From assembly GCA_963556195.1 (NCBI GenBank), contig OY744519.1, forward strand, positions 109,004,032 to 109,068,031: 64,000 bases of DNA, in the 5' to 3' direction. Under the pieces are notes generated by a model. The model did not search any database. It saw only the letters and a list, made by a program, of their open reading frames with translations, and was not told the DNA's origin. Of this stretch, positions 23,067-34,796 are shown one piece after another. Source of the DNA: Sepiola atlantica (Eukaryota; Mollusca; Cephalopoda; Sepiida; Sepiolidae). A program made the position numbers and the translations under genes. Numbering within the stretch: the first letter of the stretch is position 1; every line of letters begins with the position of its first letter.

Positions 23067-23268
23067 AAGATAGATGAAAGAAGAGAGATAAATATGTACG
23101 AATGACAAATCTATTTCAACTTCGATTGTTCAATGCAAGGTGTACTCGGTAAAAACTAAATAAATACTAAATAAACATGTTTTTACCGAGTACACCTTGC
23201 ATTGAACAATCGAAGTTGAAATAGATTTGTAATTCGTACATATTTATCTCTTTCATTTATCTTTCTAA
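23067..23268. repeat. Near-perfect hairpin, about 70-90-bp arms
   Basis: Left arm 23067-23156 and right arm 23179-23268 are almost exact reverse complements over the inner 70 bp (core ACTTCGATTGTTCAATGCAA). The loop is only about 22 bp (TAAATAAATACTAAATAAACAT-like). Outer parts carry small indels. Confidence 0.9.
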
Positions 23269-23451
23269 TATATATATATATATAATCTGTACTCCTTTTT
23301 AACTAAATAAAACAAATATTTTGTGATTCTACATTTATAGAATTTAAGGAGCATGCGTGGATATTTGATATCACTAATATACTCCCCACCTCAACCATGA
23401 GAACACAAAACAACTATTTCTCCTAACATTCAATATATCTACTTTTATACT

Positions 23452-23663
23452 GAAGCCGAGTTGATCAAAGTGTAGTATCTGTTCTGACACTACACTGCAT
23501 CTTTTCTGTCCTCGGTCAGAGAAGAAGAAATCCTTATAGAAAGAGGCAATTTTCATTTTTGTTCCAATCCAGAGTGTCCCTTATTGGGGAGCCGGATTTT
23601 CCACACATTAAAAACCGGCCTTGTGTCTAACTCTGCCCTCGTGGGGAGGCAAGTAAATAGGAA
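23452..23663 (+). repeat. U2-headed SINE, body B, full copy
   Basis: The head reads GATCAAAGTGTAGTATCTGT then TCTGACACTACAC, which is U2 snRNA sequence followed by the palindrome partner. Body B and the tail (TTGTGTCTAACTCTGCCC then GGGGAGGCAAGTAAATAGG) follow. The first U2 bases (GGCCTTTTGGCT) are worn to GAAGCCGAG. Confidence 0.85.
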
Positions 23664-23916
23664 CGTTTGCTTCTTGCCTATATATTTTAAATATTTTAAT
23701 CACATACACACACAAAAAAAAAAAATGCTAAAATATCCCTTAATTTGGGATTGAGTTAGGTTTTGAAAAAAAAAAAAAAAGTACATTTTGATTGTTCGAA
23801 TTAACCTTAATTTACAATTAATTCACCAAGTGACCCATCTCTTACTAAGTTTTTGTCTATCACTTCCTTCCTCTTTAATTGAATCTGCTTTGAGCCCCCC
23901 TCACTTTTTTAAATTG

Positions 23917-24287
23917 GGCTTTTGGCTAAGATCAAAGTGTAGTATCTGTTCCGATGGATACTACACCCCATAGACTGGTATTATCTTGGCCTTCGGGGTA
24001 TTTACGCCGGTCTATGGGTCTGTCCTGTGCAGTTCTAGGAGGTACACCCTCCCAGGCTTCGCCTCCCCTCTTTGGGGAGGAGTAAGTTTATTGCTTACTG
24101 CCTGAGGCGCCCCTACCGGGGAATGCCGACGGGGCTGCCCAGGCAATTTTTGATGGTCAGAGTGCTCACCTCTCGGGCGCTGGCTTTTCAACCCCCACTT
24201 TCCGACCCGACCTTGGGTCACATCTTACTTGTGGGAGTAGGATAAAACTGGCCTTGTGCCTAACTCCTGGGGAGGAGTAAATAAAAC
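23917..24287 (+). repeat. U2-headed SINE, body A, full copy
   Basis: The head GGCTTTTGGCTAAGATCAAA then GTGTAGTATCTGTTC equals the 5' end of U2 snRNA, including the branch-site recognition sequence GTAGTA. GTGTAGTATC (23937-23946) and GATACTACAC (23957-23966) form a 10-bp stem. The body is G+C-rich with local palindromes (a CATAGACTGG...CCGGTCTATGG stem; CCTTTGGGGAGG). It ends with the GGCCTTGTGCCTAACTC tail shared with body B and a short A-rich end. Confidence 0.85.
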
Positions 24288-24571
24288 TTTTTTCTAACTC
24301 ACCCTTCTATCACTGTGGGTGCATGGGGGTGAGGTCTATTAAGTGAAAGGTAATAGAGAAAGGACAGAATAGAAAGATAGGAATAGTTCATTATAAACAA
24401 AAGGGAATGTCACCACTTTTAACCTGTAGTTGGAAAGGAAGAGAGAAAGAGAGATATATAGCAAGTAGAAAGAAGATCATTTTGAATTAAGTTTTTTTTT
24501 TTTTAATATATATTTCATTGACTTTACCCCCTCTCACCATTCAAATAATTTACTTCTATTACATAACAAGG
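24288..24571. other. Noncoding spacer
   Basis: GA-rich at 24340-24470, then a T-run. No feature recognised. Confidence 0.4.
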
Positions 24572-24935
24572 GCCGTGTTTGGACGGAAAAGTTTGAGTGA
24601 TATTTTTAAAGGTGAAAGGTTATCCTAGAACGGAAGTTAACGAAACTGCGTGAATTCTGTCCAGAGATTTTCTGTCTTTTTGGTTGGCGAGAGACTTCAA
24701 GCAGGAAAGATGTGTCTGGAATGCTGTCCCAATGGTGTGTGCGTATATTGAGGGGGCAAACAATATGTAGCGAGACATCTATCTGTCTGTCTCTTTCTCT
24801 CACGCTTACAAAAGTGACCCATCCCTCTGATGTTTTCTGCGACTGTTCTTTTTAAATAAACCTTTTTATAAATTAACATCGGCGTCCGAGTGGTGTTGTA
24901 TCCACAGACAAGCAAGAATCTGGGTTCAACGACGA
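24572..24935 (+). repeat. Possible solo LTR
   Basis: A block less AT-rich than its flanks. It starts TGTTTGGACGG, has AATAAA at about 24855-24860 near its 3' end, and passes into a U5-like G+C-rich stretch (CGGCGTCCGAGTGGTG). A TG...CA end is plausible near 24905 but not certain. No internal domain or target duplication is seen. Confidence 0.35.
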
Positions 24936-25746
24936 CGACCACCACACGGGTGTATAATATATTCATTGTAAGTGAAAATATAACAACCCCGAACTCAATG
25001 GGTGATCTAACGGGTTAGACTTTTTTTCTAGTAAAATACAAATAGCATGTCGTAATCAAATGAAAAAAAAAAGCATTTTGGCATTCTGACAGTTTAGTAG
25101 CATTATTTTCCTTTCAACTGGAACTAACAAGAGCCGTAAAATAATAATAAACCCAATGAAATAGCAACCAACTAAGGTCTTTTTCATTTACTGCTTTTTT
25201 TTCTTCTTTTTTTCCCCTTTAAAGTGTACTTTTGCCAACATTTGCCGCCTTACTTACATTTCCTATGTCATACTAAAATTGCAAAATAATCATTTTGCCA
25301 GGCAGAAAAATATTTCCAGCTTAGCTAATAAGCAACAGGCAGAACTGTTGGTAGATCAGTGTAGGCACCCTAATAGCACTTAGACATTGCCAGATTTTGT
25401 AATTAAGGCCATTCTCGTGTTTATTGTGGCAGTGGACAAAGATCCATTCTTAATCAATTGCTTAATAGACAAAAAGAAGTGAGGCTTGGCAGTGGTTGTC
25501 TTTCCGGCAGTGATGATCCCCCATTGGCCAGTTGCCTTGGGAACTGTCAGCTCAATGGTCATACAATAAAATCTTAGATATGAATATGAAGGTTTTCTTT
25601 CAGTTGAGTTATATAACAAAGAAAACGACAAACTGTTAACTAGTTTTATATTAGAAAAAGAAATTACTTTAACAGGGGAAGTTACAATAGTTCAAATTAA
25701 CCTACTCTTAGTAATCTTATATATATATACACATACACACACACAC

Positions 25747-25779
<33 letters not shown>

Positions 25780-26325
25780 CAATGTTCGTTAAATCGATAT
25801 GTTAACAGTTAGAAAATTCAAATAAGTTTCAATAAGGGTTACATTTTTTATAGAATCTAAAGACACCATTGAAATTTTCCTTCGATTCCATCTGGGGTCA
25901 TTAGGGGTAGTTATCAGTTAGGTCCATAAAATAAGTGAAAAGAAATCAAATTAAATAGATTTTCTTTTGTTTCATAAAACAAAAATAAAATTAAAGAATA
26001 TCTCAATGAAATTTGTTTCGTTAAAGCCATTTGACATTTTACAGCTGCAGGCTTTTTTTTTTAGATAAAGACTTTGAATGTGTTCATTTCTTATACTTAA
26101 CTTGTGCCAGAATTTCTTTTTCAAAATAAAACTGAACACATTCATCTGTGGTTTTATTTTCTCATGTAAAACATAACAAATCGACTGTTACTATTAAATT
26201 TAAATTGACACAAATAACAAGACTTTTTTTCTTCTTTTTTTAAAAAATTAAAACTTCAAATGCAATCATTTGTTGTTTTAAGAAATCGATTGTTACTGTT
26301 GTTGTTGTCGTTGAGCATCCTAGTG
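24936..26325. other. Intron, no gene seen
   Basis: AT-rich. It has a compound TA/CA microsatellite at about 25719-25775. No coding motif or repeat family recognised. Confidence 0.45.
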
Positions 26326-26329
26326 CGGC

Positions 26330-26830
26330 GCTTTTCTTAATTGGGAAATGCCGGGTCTGGTGATATCTGGGAGATCGGACGCCAACTTCCACTTCTCCCA
26401 TGTAGCCAACACTTTCTCTGGATGTACTGCTAAAACATCAGATGGTGATTTGTCGGGAGGACGGTGAATGTGTGAACATTCATGCATGTGTTTGGCGGTT
26501 TCTTCGCCAAGCCAGCATTATCAGCATACAATGTCCACTGCTCGATTGAGTTTGGCCAGCCAGTATTTCAGATCCGAGTGATGGCCACTGCGTAGCCAAC
26601 TAAGAGTCATTTGGTCTTTCTGCAGTAGATTCTTTTTGGTTGGACAGTTGAGCTTTTCTCTCTCATCATTGTAGACTCTCTGGGTACGTTCGTGTTGGAT
26701 GGGACCTCTTCTTGTCAACCGTCTGATCACCGCCTTTGCTGAATCATAGTGAGAATCGACTTTGGCTTGGTCTTTAATGGGTACCCTCTCTGGCTTGCTC
26801 AAATGCAGTGACCTCAGCAATGCAATATAA
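26330..26830 (-). mobile_element. LINE C-terminal fragment with zinc-finger tail
   Basis: The minus strand encodes LRSLHLSKPERVPIKDQAKV and LSWLRSGHHSDLKYWLAKLN, then with a frame change an ETAKHMHECSH-type Cys/His segment and a tail ending near 26330. A basic helix, then the LRSGHH motif, then a Cys/His cluster is the C-terminal layout of several non-LTR pol proteins. The RT itself is missing. Confidence 0.65.
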
Positions 26831-27077
26831 TGCTACTGCTGTTATGCGCTTTAGACACTATTCTCCATACCAACTCTCGAGCAACGGCAGTCTTTTCAAA
26901 ATAAATAGATACGTAATAAATCTAGAAAGAGTAATAATCACAGACTCTTGTGCCAAATGTTTTGCAACCTAAAATCCATTGGAAAGGTTTTGGTTTTATT
27001 TGCTGGCCACAGATTTTACTTCTACTCCATTAATATCTTTTTTTTTTTTCTCTTGTTTTAATTTTTTTTTTTAAAAC

Positions 27078-27685
27078 TTATTCACCTCAGACGAGGCATA
27101 TTGCCACTGAAGTGCAAGGAGCTACTGTGCTAGGGGCAAACTGAGTGAGAAGTAGGGCAGTGAGATGTTTGTTCATATTACATTTAAATTTCTCAGTGGT
27201 GATAAGGTCGGGGAAACAGGAAGCATGAAGGGAATTCCAAAGCCAAGCAGTCCGAGGAAATAAGCTTTTAGAGTAGAAAATCTTCCGGCAGCTCGGAACC
27301 ACTACAATAAAGGGATGTGATTTTGCTGCTAGGTGGGGCGGGAGTATTTATGCTAGGGTAGAGGGGGTGGAGGTACAAGTGTCGTTAAGTTCACCAGACA
27401 ACATTCTATGGAAGTACTTGTAAAACAAGCACAGGGATGCAACACTATGACAATGCAACAGGGGATGGAGCTTTGCAGACAGTGCAGGATCTATTAGGTT
27501 AGAAATTCTTTTTTGCACCCTGTCCAAGAGGGGGGAGACTAGTGGTTGGTGCACCAGCCCATATGCGGCAACAATATTCCAAATGGTGGCTTTATAGATA
27601 TAGGATGTTGACACATGTGAGAAGTTTTCTAACCCGGTAGAGAGAGCCTACCTTTTTTTCAGCAGATTTGGCATCTCACTTTAAT
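27078..27685 (-). mobile_element. LINE 3' end, family X
   Basis: Minus-strand frames encode YIYKATIWNIVAAYGLVHQP, LLDRVQKRISNLIDPALSAK, HSVASLCLFYKYFHRMLSGE and a tail KFKCNMNKHLTALLLTQFAP, in the order of the LINE family also at 16191-16830 and 44556-45570. The tail and 3' UTR (near 27078-27110) match those copies. 5'-truncated. Confidence 0.8.
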
Positions 27686-28669
27686 CATAGTCGACTTACA
27701 AGTTGTACATTAGGACAGGTTGAATTTATTTTCAATTTTTATTTTCTTTTGAAAATCAACAGGTCATGTGGGTATGAAAGTTGTGGGTTTGTGTAATCAT
27801 GGATGAAAGTGACAATTTTCAAAAAACCCTGAAAATATTTTGTATTGATATTAAAGTGGTGATTATGTGAAATTATGCAGCGAGTTCCAAAACAATTTGC
27901 ATAAAATCATTATATTAAAATTTAATATAATCACCATCTTTATAAACAAATCGAAAATAAATAAAACTATCAGAAGTATACTAGCTGAAGAAGTAAAAAA
28001 AAAAAACACCTAACAAGCTAAGCCTTCAATTATATCTCCCATTATGTTAAAAAAAAAAAGGACATTTTATAAACTATTATTTGTTATTGTTTTTTTAATT
28101 CAATCATTTTTTTGATTTTACTTTGACAAATAGTTCCGTTTAACAATATTGTTTCATTTCCTAGACAAATATTTAGTATTTGTGTTCAAATGTTCCTTTC
28201 TTTAGAGGGACCAACTCAATTTTCAACAAATTGCGATCTATTTCTAAATTGAAAGTGAAAATGTAAATTGATTTTCTTCTTTTCTTTTCTTTTCAGCAAC
28301 ATTTAAAAGATAAATAAATTTGTATAAAAATGAACAAGATGTTAATGTTTATCTATTTATATGAATAAATGAGAAAGATTTTGTTTCGTGTTGACAACAA
28401 AGTTATAAACGAAATGTTTATCATTTTTAATTAATTTTTCAAGTATTTTAAATAGTGAACTTTGCGAAGCAATAGCGAGCCTGGAAAACCAGCTAGTTCC
28501 AATAATAAATCTGGATAAAAATGTATATTTTTTATATTTGATACAACAAATAGAAAATATATTTAGACAAAAATTCTAATTATCAAAATTCTAATTATCA
28601 ATCACCCAAAACAAAATATGCCATTAAAATGTTGTTTTTTTAACTGTATTCAATAAACGATAAGTAAAA
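27686..28669. other. AT-rich noncoding
   Basis: No gene recognised. Several A- and T-runs. A direct duplication CAAAATTCTAATTAT x2 lies near 28568-28600. Confidence 0.45.
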
Positions 28670-29209
28670 GAATTAAAAATTACTATTTGCTACAAATTCC
28701 ACCCTTTGCGATCAGAGCCACAAACTTCCTGAATTCCCTCCTTTGACCGAAAACACTTTTAGCAATAAACACATTTCGGTCTAGGACATTGCCAAACTCA
28801 TCAGGAACCTAGATACCAGCAAAGCAACTATCCCTGACAACATCCCAGTCATAAGAATCTGCTGCCGGAACTAGCTCCGATTCTTGTAAAATTATTCAAC
28901 TGTACTTAAAGAAATGTTTCCCATCCCTTTGGGAAACTTTGCTGGTCTGCCCAATATATAAAAATACTGGTGATCGGTCTTCTGAATCCCAGGACAAACC
29001 AATAAGTTTCCTATATACCATGAGGAAGTTGTTTGAATCGATGATAAATCAAGAAATTGAAAACCACCTCAGCAAAAACAATCTACTTAGTGACAAGCAA
29101 TATGGATTCCGTCCTGCAAGTTCAACTGCTGACGTGCTAAAAGTAATTTTGCACAGGATCAGAAAATCTCTTGATGGGGGGGGGGGGGGGGGGGGCTTTG
29201 TTTCTAGAG

Positions 29210-29264
<55 letters not shown>

Positions 29265-30170
29265 AGGCCTTTGATAGGGTTTCACACAAAAGAGTTGCTT
29301 CACAAATTTACTAGCTATGAAATATCTAGCAATGTCCTCGCAACCATTGAATCCTTTCTCTCTGATAGATCTATAAAAAGGATCTATCCTGGGCTCCGAC
29401 CCTTTTTTTGATCTTCATTAATGTATTCAAAATCATATTCGGAGATCATATGTTGACATCTATGCAGATGACAACTATCTATGGCAGTACCTCTAAGAGT
29501 ACTAGTGATTTTCTCTTTTCTGATCTGGAGCACGTCATGCAATGGGGTAAAAAGTGGCTCGTTACTTGTAACACCTCTAAAACCAAGCTTCTCTTCTTCC
29601 ATCATCAACACCCCAGACGAAATGAACAGCTCTCTCTCTCCTTGAGGAAGACTCCCTGCTTTCGTAAGCTCCTAGGCCTTTCATTCCAGATTTAAAATAG
29701 AAGACTTACACCCAATCTGTTTCGAGGGTTGCTGGAAAAATGGTTTGGATCATTCTACCACTTCAAAAAGTACCGACTCCTGATGCAATCCTCTACCTAT
29801 CTAAGACTTAAATGTCTTACGATGAAGTACTGCTGCCACATCTGGAGAGGTGCCACTAAAAGCACTCTGCGTTGCTTAGTGGGGGATGAGCTCTTCTGTT
29901 CTTTACAGCTACTTTCTCACAGAACAGACATTGCTAGTCTCTCTCTACTCTATTGTTACTTTCATGGAAGGTGCTAGACCGAGCTCCAATCTCTGGTTTC
30001 CCCCTTGCAAAACATTCACAGCAAGAACTTTCCTTTTCCAAACTTAGTTCATTCCATTAATCATGGTCAATCCTCTCAAAAGGGGTCTTCACCTTTCAAC
30101 TAGCTATGATTCCATCTCATTAACGCTTATCCTCACGTATAGGAAGGTGTTTGCAGAACAGAAAACTTTG
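28670..30170 (+). mobile_element. LINE pol remnant, family Y, split by G-run and (TA)n
   Basis: Decayed but long RT coding on the plus strand. Frames give LVCPIYKNTGDRSSESQ, MRKLFESMINQEIENHL and DKQYGFRPASSTADVLK (fingers), then a run of 20 G (29176-29195) and a (TA)n array (29213-29257) exactly where the A motif should begin, then a KAFDRV-like piece. Later come DLEHVMQWGKKWLVTCN, the thumb MKYCCHIWRGATKSTLRC and FHGRC near 29970. Many frame changes; the palm YADD-type motif is not intact. Related fragments lie at 17905 and 12681. Confidence 0.8.
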
Positions 30171-30408
30171 TGGGGTTGGTCACATTGAAAGAATGGATGA
30201 GAGTACTTGGGTTAGTAGATGTAGAACAGTTGACTTAACAGGATCAGTTGGCGGAAGATCAACATAGGAGGAAGTGATAAGGATGGAATTGTAGAGAAAG
30301 AGGGATAAATAAAGAGTTAGCCAGAGATAGGTTAGTTTGGAAGTCAATTTCTAAAAGCTGTCCAACACATGCCAGCATGTAAAACGGACAAATATGATGA
30401 TGATTATA
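30171..30408 (+). mobile_element. RTE-like LINE 3' tail
   Basis: This segment has decayed RTE-type C-terminal codons (a MDESTWVSRCRTVDLTGS-like frame), then AGAGATAGGTTAGTTTGG, AACACATGCCAGCATGTAAA and a short (GAT)n tail. The same order occurs at 15180 and inverted at 52858. It follows the LINE at 28670 directly. Confidence 0.65.
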
Positions 30409-30524
30409 GCACAATAGCATAGTAGATACCATGTGAGTATAGGATAGGGTTATCATAGTAGTCTATATCAGATATTTTAAGCCCCCCCCCCCTCAAGTAG
30501 GCAGGTGAATTCATAAACTAAGAA

Positions 30525-31685
30525 ATCACTAAGTCCTGAGCCTAACCAATAAAACAAAAAAAGTTTTAGGCAAAATAAAACTTTATTCATCAACAGACTC
30601 CTAAAGGGATACACTGATTCCAATGCTCCTTTAACAATTCGTTGTCTTTATGTAGAACAATTTGTCTTTTGACTCAAAATATGCCTCGGTTTTCAATATC
30701 ACTTCTTAATTAGAGACAAATCTTTCCCTCTAGCATTTTTTTGAGGTCTGCAAACACTCAGTAGTCACTGGAGGCAAGATCTGGAGAATAAGGTGGGTGT
30801 GGAAGCAATTTGAAGTACAATTTATGTAATTTTCCCATTGTTGCGATCAACATGTGACATGGTGCATTGTCTTGGTGAAAGAGCACTTCTTTTTTCTTAA
30901 TTTTTAACAGTTTTTTTTTTAAGCGATTTCTTCCTTTAAACACACCAAAATGCTATATAATATTTGCTGTCGAGTGTTCTTCCTTGCCTTCTGATATTTG
31001 CGCGTTTGGTCACTTTGGACAGCTTTCACCTGTTGCTGTCCACTCAGCTGACTGCCGGAGGATCGATGTTTCATCCATTGTCACATATTGATGCAAATAC
31101 ATTTTGCAGTTGTAAACACTTTGAATCGTCGACGCGTTTTTGAGCAAACGCAGCATCCACTATGAACGCAGCTTTTTCATTGACACATGTTCATGCAAAA
31201 TGGTAACTACACTGCCTTCTGTTATCTACACCCCCTCTGCTATCTCAAGCAACTTTTATTTATGATCAGGCAAAAAGAGTTTGGACATTTTTTATGTTCT
31301 CCGAGACAACTGTTGAATTTGGGTGATCTAAGCATTCAGCATCATTTGTGTCTGTATGACCGCGTTTAAAGTCAGCATAACATCTCTTAACCATTGTTTC
31401 CAACAGAGCAAAGGTCGAATAACATTTATTAAGCACTTACTTAGCTTGAATAGTATTTTTCCCCATCAATAAGTAATGCTTTATCAAAACACGAAATTCA
31501 GATTTTTTTTCAATATTTTGAAAATTTACAACGGTAGCTTCACTTAAATAATTGTAATTTCTAAACTAATAATCTAATTGGTCTCAAATTCTGCCATGCT
31601 CCATTTGAAGGTTAGTATATGGATTTTTTTTTTATTAGTGCCGCCATCTATATGTAAGGCCTGGAACTTATTGAGTGGTGTGTTA
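30525..31685 (-). mobile_element. Dead mariner (DD34D) transposon
   Basis: Imperfect inverted ends lie at about 30525-30545 (CACTAAGTCCTGAGCCT) and 31658-31683 (reverse complement CAATAAGTTCCAGGCCT). Between them the minus strand reads a mariner transposase in pieces: EFRVLIKHYLLMGKNTI and AxFKRGHTDTNDAE (N-terminal DNA-binding part, about 31500-31350), then VLFHQDNAPCH and PYSPDLASSDY (30880-30760). The last two carry catalytic Asp 2 and 3 with 34 residues between them, the mariner spacing. Several stops and deletions make it inactive. The element is about 1.16 kb against the usual 1.3 kb. Confidence 0.85.
30758..30943 (-). pseudogene. Mariner transposase, C-terminal catalytic fragment
   Basis: The longest open piece of the mariner at 30525-31685, 61 codons. 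It holds HQDNAPCH and SPDLASSDY, the second and third catalytic Asp motifs. The first catalytic Asp region has been lost to deletion and frame changes. Confidence 0.8.
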
Positions 31686-31866
31686 TATTAGTCTTACTAG
31701 CAAATATATGCTCCCTCCGGTCGCATATTTTTGCTAGGCTGCCGCGTCAAAAATAACGCTAGTATGTAATTTGGGTAGAGCTTTTTATCACTACAATTAA
31801 TTTAAATAATATATTGCACATGATAAATAACAACATTAATAAAAAGAAAAATTAAGTTTGCATTGT

Positions 31867-32266
31867 TATCGTCTGCTCGCTTTTCTTTCCACCCAATCGT
31901 TTTGCGCCAAATCCACGTAAGAATTTACAAAATAATAAATAATAATAGTTTTAGTTTTTCAAAGAGAAAAAAGAAAAGTGTACCTAAAATAAAATTAACA
32001 ATAAAAAAAATACAGCGAATACGATTCTAAAAACAGTTATTTACTTGCCCAGTAAAAGGTGCCCCCCCCCCCAGCTATCGTCTGCTCACTTTTCTTTACA
32101 CTCAATCGTTTTGCGCCAAATCCACGTCAGAATATAATAAGTAATATTTTATGTCTTTCAAAGCGGAAAAAAAGGTGTACGTAAATTAAAATCAACAATT
32201 AAAAAAAAAAAAAAATACAGCGAACACTATTCTAAAATCCGTTATGTAGTTTCCCAGTACAATGTG
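31867..32266. repeat. Tandem duplication, 209-bp period
   Basis: The segment from TATCGTCTGCTC to CCCAGTAAAAGGTG (31867-32061) is repeated at 32076-32266 at about 85 percent identity, including CAATCGTTTTGCGCCAAATC and ATACAGCGAA. A C-run separates the copies. Nothing coding is recognised. Confidence 0.85.
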
Positions 32267-32443
32267 TTGTTTTTTTGTTGACAAAAAAAACTAAATTCAT
32301 TATAATGTGTGTGTGTTTTTTTAAATAGTAATTTTTAAATCAATTATTATTTTAATTAAACAATATAATGGCTAATAAGATTAAGAAAATAAACAAACTC
32401 AGAACGTTTTAATAAAATAAATCAGTAAAGTACTAACGCGCCC

Positions 32444-32538
32444 GTTCAGAGGGAGGTATGCTGTTCAATCAGTTGGACGTAGAGGAACGCACCAGTTCAG
32501 AGGGAGGTACGCTGTTCAATCAGTTGGACGTAGAGGAA
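32444..32538. repeat. Tandem duplication, 51-bp unit
   Basis: GTTCAGAGGGAGGTATGCTG...GACGTAGAGGAACGCACCA occurs at 32444-32494 and again at 32495-32538 with one substitution, the second copy cut short. Confidence 0.9.
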
Positions 32539-32877
32539 ATAACTACGTAACTCATTTTATAAATAAATAATAAAAGAAATAATTATAATTTATAAGTAAG
32601 ATTATTAGCGAGCAAAATAGCGTAAATACATGTGGAAATCTGAAGAGAACAATCATGAGTGTATATTTGCAAATACTAATTTATTAGAAGTTCAAAAGCA
32701 ATTGATTATGTAAATTGGGAAATGCGCATAGTGTTTATAGTGGTTTTTTTAATAGTATATAATGAAGCTGGCGAACTTAATAAATAGTCATAGTACTCTG
32801 ATGGAGTTTCGGCTTCAGACAGACAGACAGATACATAAACTCCATTATTAATAGATATAATGGATTTGTAGGAGTGA
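32539..32877. other. AT-rich noncoding
   Basis: No gene or defined repeat. A short (CAGA)n run at 32817-32832. Confidence 0.4.
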
Positions 32878-33110
32878 AGTTCCTATTTACTTGCCTCCTC
32901 ACGAGGGCAAAGTTAGACACAAGGTCGATTTTTTAATGTGAGGAAAATCCAGCTCCCCCAAAAAGAGCACTCTGGATTGGAACAAAAATAAAATTTGCCT
33001 AAGTCTAAGAAGATTTCTCCTTCACTGACCAAGCACAGAATAGACTAAGTGTACCATTGGAACAGATACTACACTTTGTTCCTAGCCAAAAGGAGTGAAG
33101 TTATTTTTAC
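32878..33110 (-). repeat. U2-headed SINE, body B, near full length
   Basis: Plus-strand order is tail (TTCCTATTTACTTGCCTCC, GCAAAGTTAGACACAAGGTC), body (AAGAAGATTTCTCCTTCACT), then head (CAGATACTACACTTTGTTCC then TAGCCAAAAGG). The partner of the head hairpin is worn (AGTGTACC). Confidence 0.85.
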
Positions 33111-34796
33111 ATATAAGTTGAAATGTTTAGTGTTTTTTTATATAATAATTGAAATCTGATGTATAAACATGTTTAATGTAATTATATTTTTCATTGTTAT
33201 TTCATCTAATTCATAAATGTGATTTAATTACAATAATATAGATAAATAGAATTATCATGTTATTTTTAGAGTTTTAGTGTGAATGATATATATTTATTTT
33301 AAGAAAAGTTTAATTTTTGATCAACTATAAAATTTAGGTACTCTTTATTAACGAGTTTGTTTAATGTTGCTAAAGTTTTTAAAGAAAAATTGTTTTGACC
33401 AATGAAATTATTTAGCTCTGTTTTTTTTTTATCACTGTTATTTTAGGGACATATGATTTACTTTGATAATTTAATAAACAAAAATTATAAAACCAAATCA
33501 ACAAAGATGTTTGGGCTCTATATATTTACATATGCTTTACAACAATAAAAAATATATTTATCAAATAAGTCAAATACATTTTTTCTCATGATCTATCTGA
33601 ATATAAAAAGGCAATTAAAATATTTTGAACCACTAAAAAGACTTCTATATGACAGCATAATGGCTTTTAAAAGATTTTTTTTTAAAGTTGCTGAATAGAT
33701 TTTTCTTTCAAGAATGACATCCCATTAATGGGTTTTAACTTCCTATTTAGTCAGATTTAAAAAGAAATCCCAGACACCTGAAATTTGTTTACAATATTAA
33801 ATATGGGTGAAGGACCTTTGTGGAATTATATGCACAAGAAAGGATTAAATATTTTAAATATTCTCCAAATAATCATGTATTCTGCAGAGAATAAATGATG
33901 TGAAACGTTAATGAGGGAAAAAGTCTTTGAAATATCCGGTAAGTGATGAAAAGAAAAACAAAAAACAAACAAGCAATTTATAATTTCAAAGCCTTATTGG
34001 AGTAATAGAGGAGAAAGACACACGAATGAAGATATTTATAGTAGATTCAAGGTCAATAACCTGTAATTAAAAAAAAAACAAAAAAAAAACAGCAAAAGAA
34101 AAAAAAACGTTATGATTTCTCAAGTGATCTTCTCAGTCAGACTGAAAGTTCAACTAAAGAAAAAAGAGGGTCAAGTTGAGATCAATAAGATAAAAAACTA
34201 GAATAAAATATCAAGATATACAGATAATTCCTCATTAAACTCCTGCTATACTACTACTACTACTACTACTATCTGTACTAATGATAGTAGTAATAATAAT
34301 AGCATTACCGAAAGTGCTAATAGGCCAATAGTAATAGTTGATAAAAATCTAAACTGCTCTTACTTTCACCTATTAGTAGGCAAGGCTTTACCCACTCCAC
34401 TAGTTTAGGAGTGGATTCTGTTCCTGCTTTTAAAAAATCTATCTTTACTTACAGATGATCGATATTTTTTATATGAAAAATTCTACACATTTCCAACATT
34501 ATTTTCACATAAGTTCCTATTCACGGACACCCCCCACCCCCACTGCTGGATAAAAAATGAGCCCTCCGCTCCTTGGCTGCAGCAAAAAAGAGAATGCTCC
34601 TTTCTGTAAAGCGCTGTAAGTAGGTATCACAAATCAGCCCTGTTTAGAGTGCGAAAATGAGTAAATGTAGAGAAATTTCAATCAATTTCAACTTGCGATA
34701 CCTTGTTTAATTTTTCTGGTTATTTTGATAAAATGTGGATGTAAACAAAATTTAACTGGTTCTCTTTATGAATGTACAATACTTTCTCTTGAGTCC
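33111..34796. other. Intron, no gene seen
   Basis: Strongly AT-rich. A (TAC)n run at 34250-34271. No coding motif or recognised family. Confidence 0.45.

Noticed and set aside
32444..32538. CRISPR-like repeat array
   Set aside because: Only two abutting copies with no spacers, in a eukaryotic setting; a simple tandem duplication.
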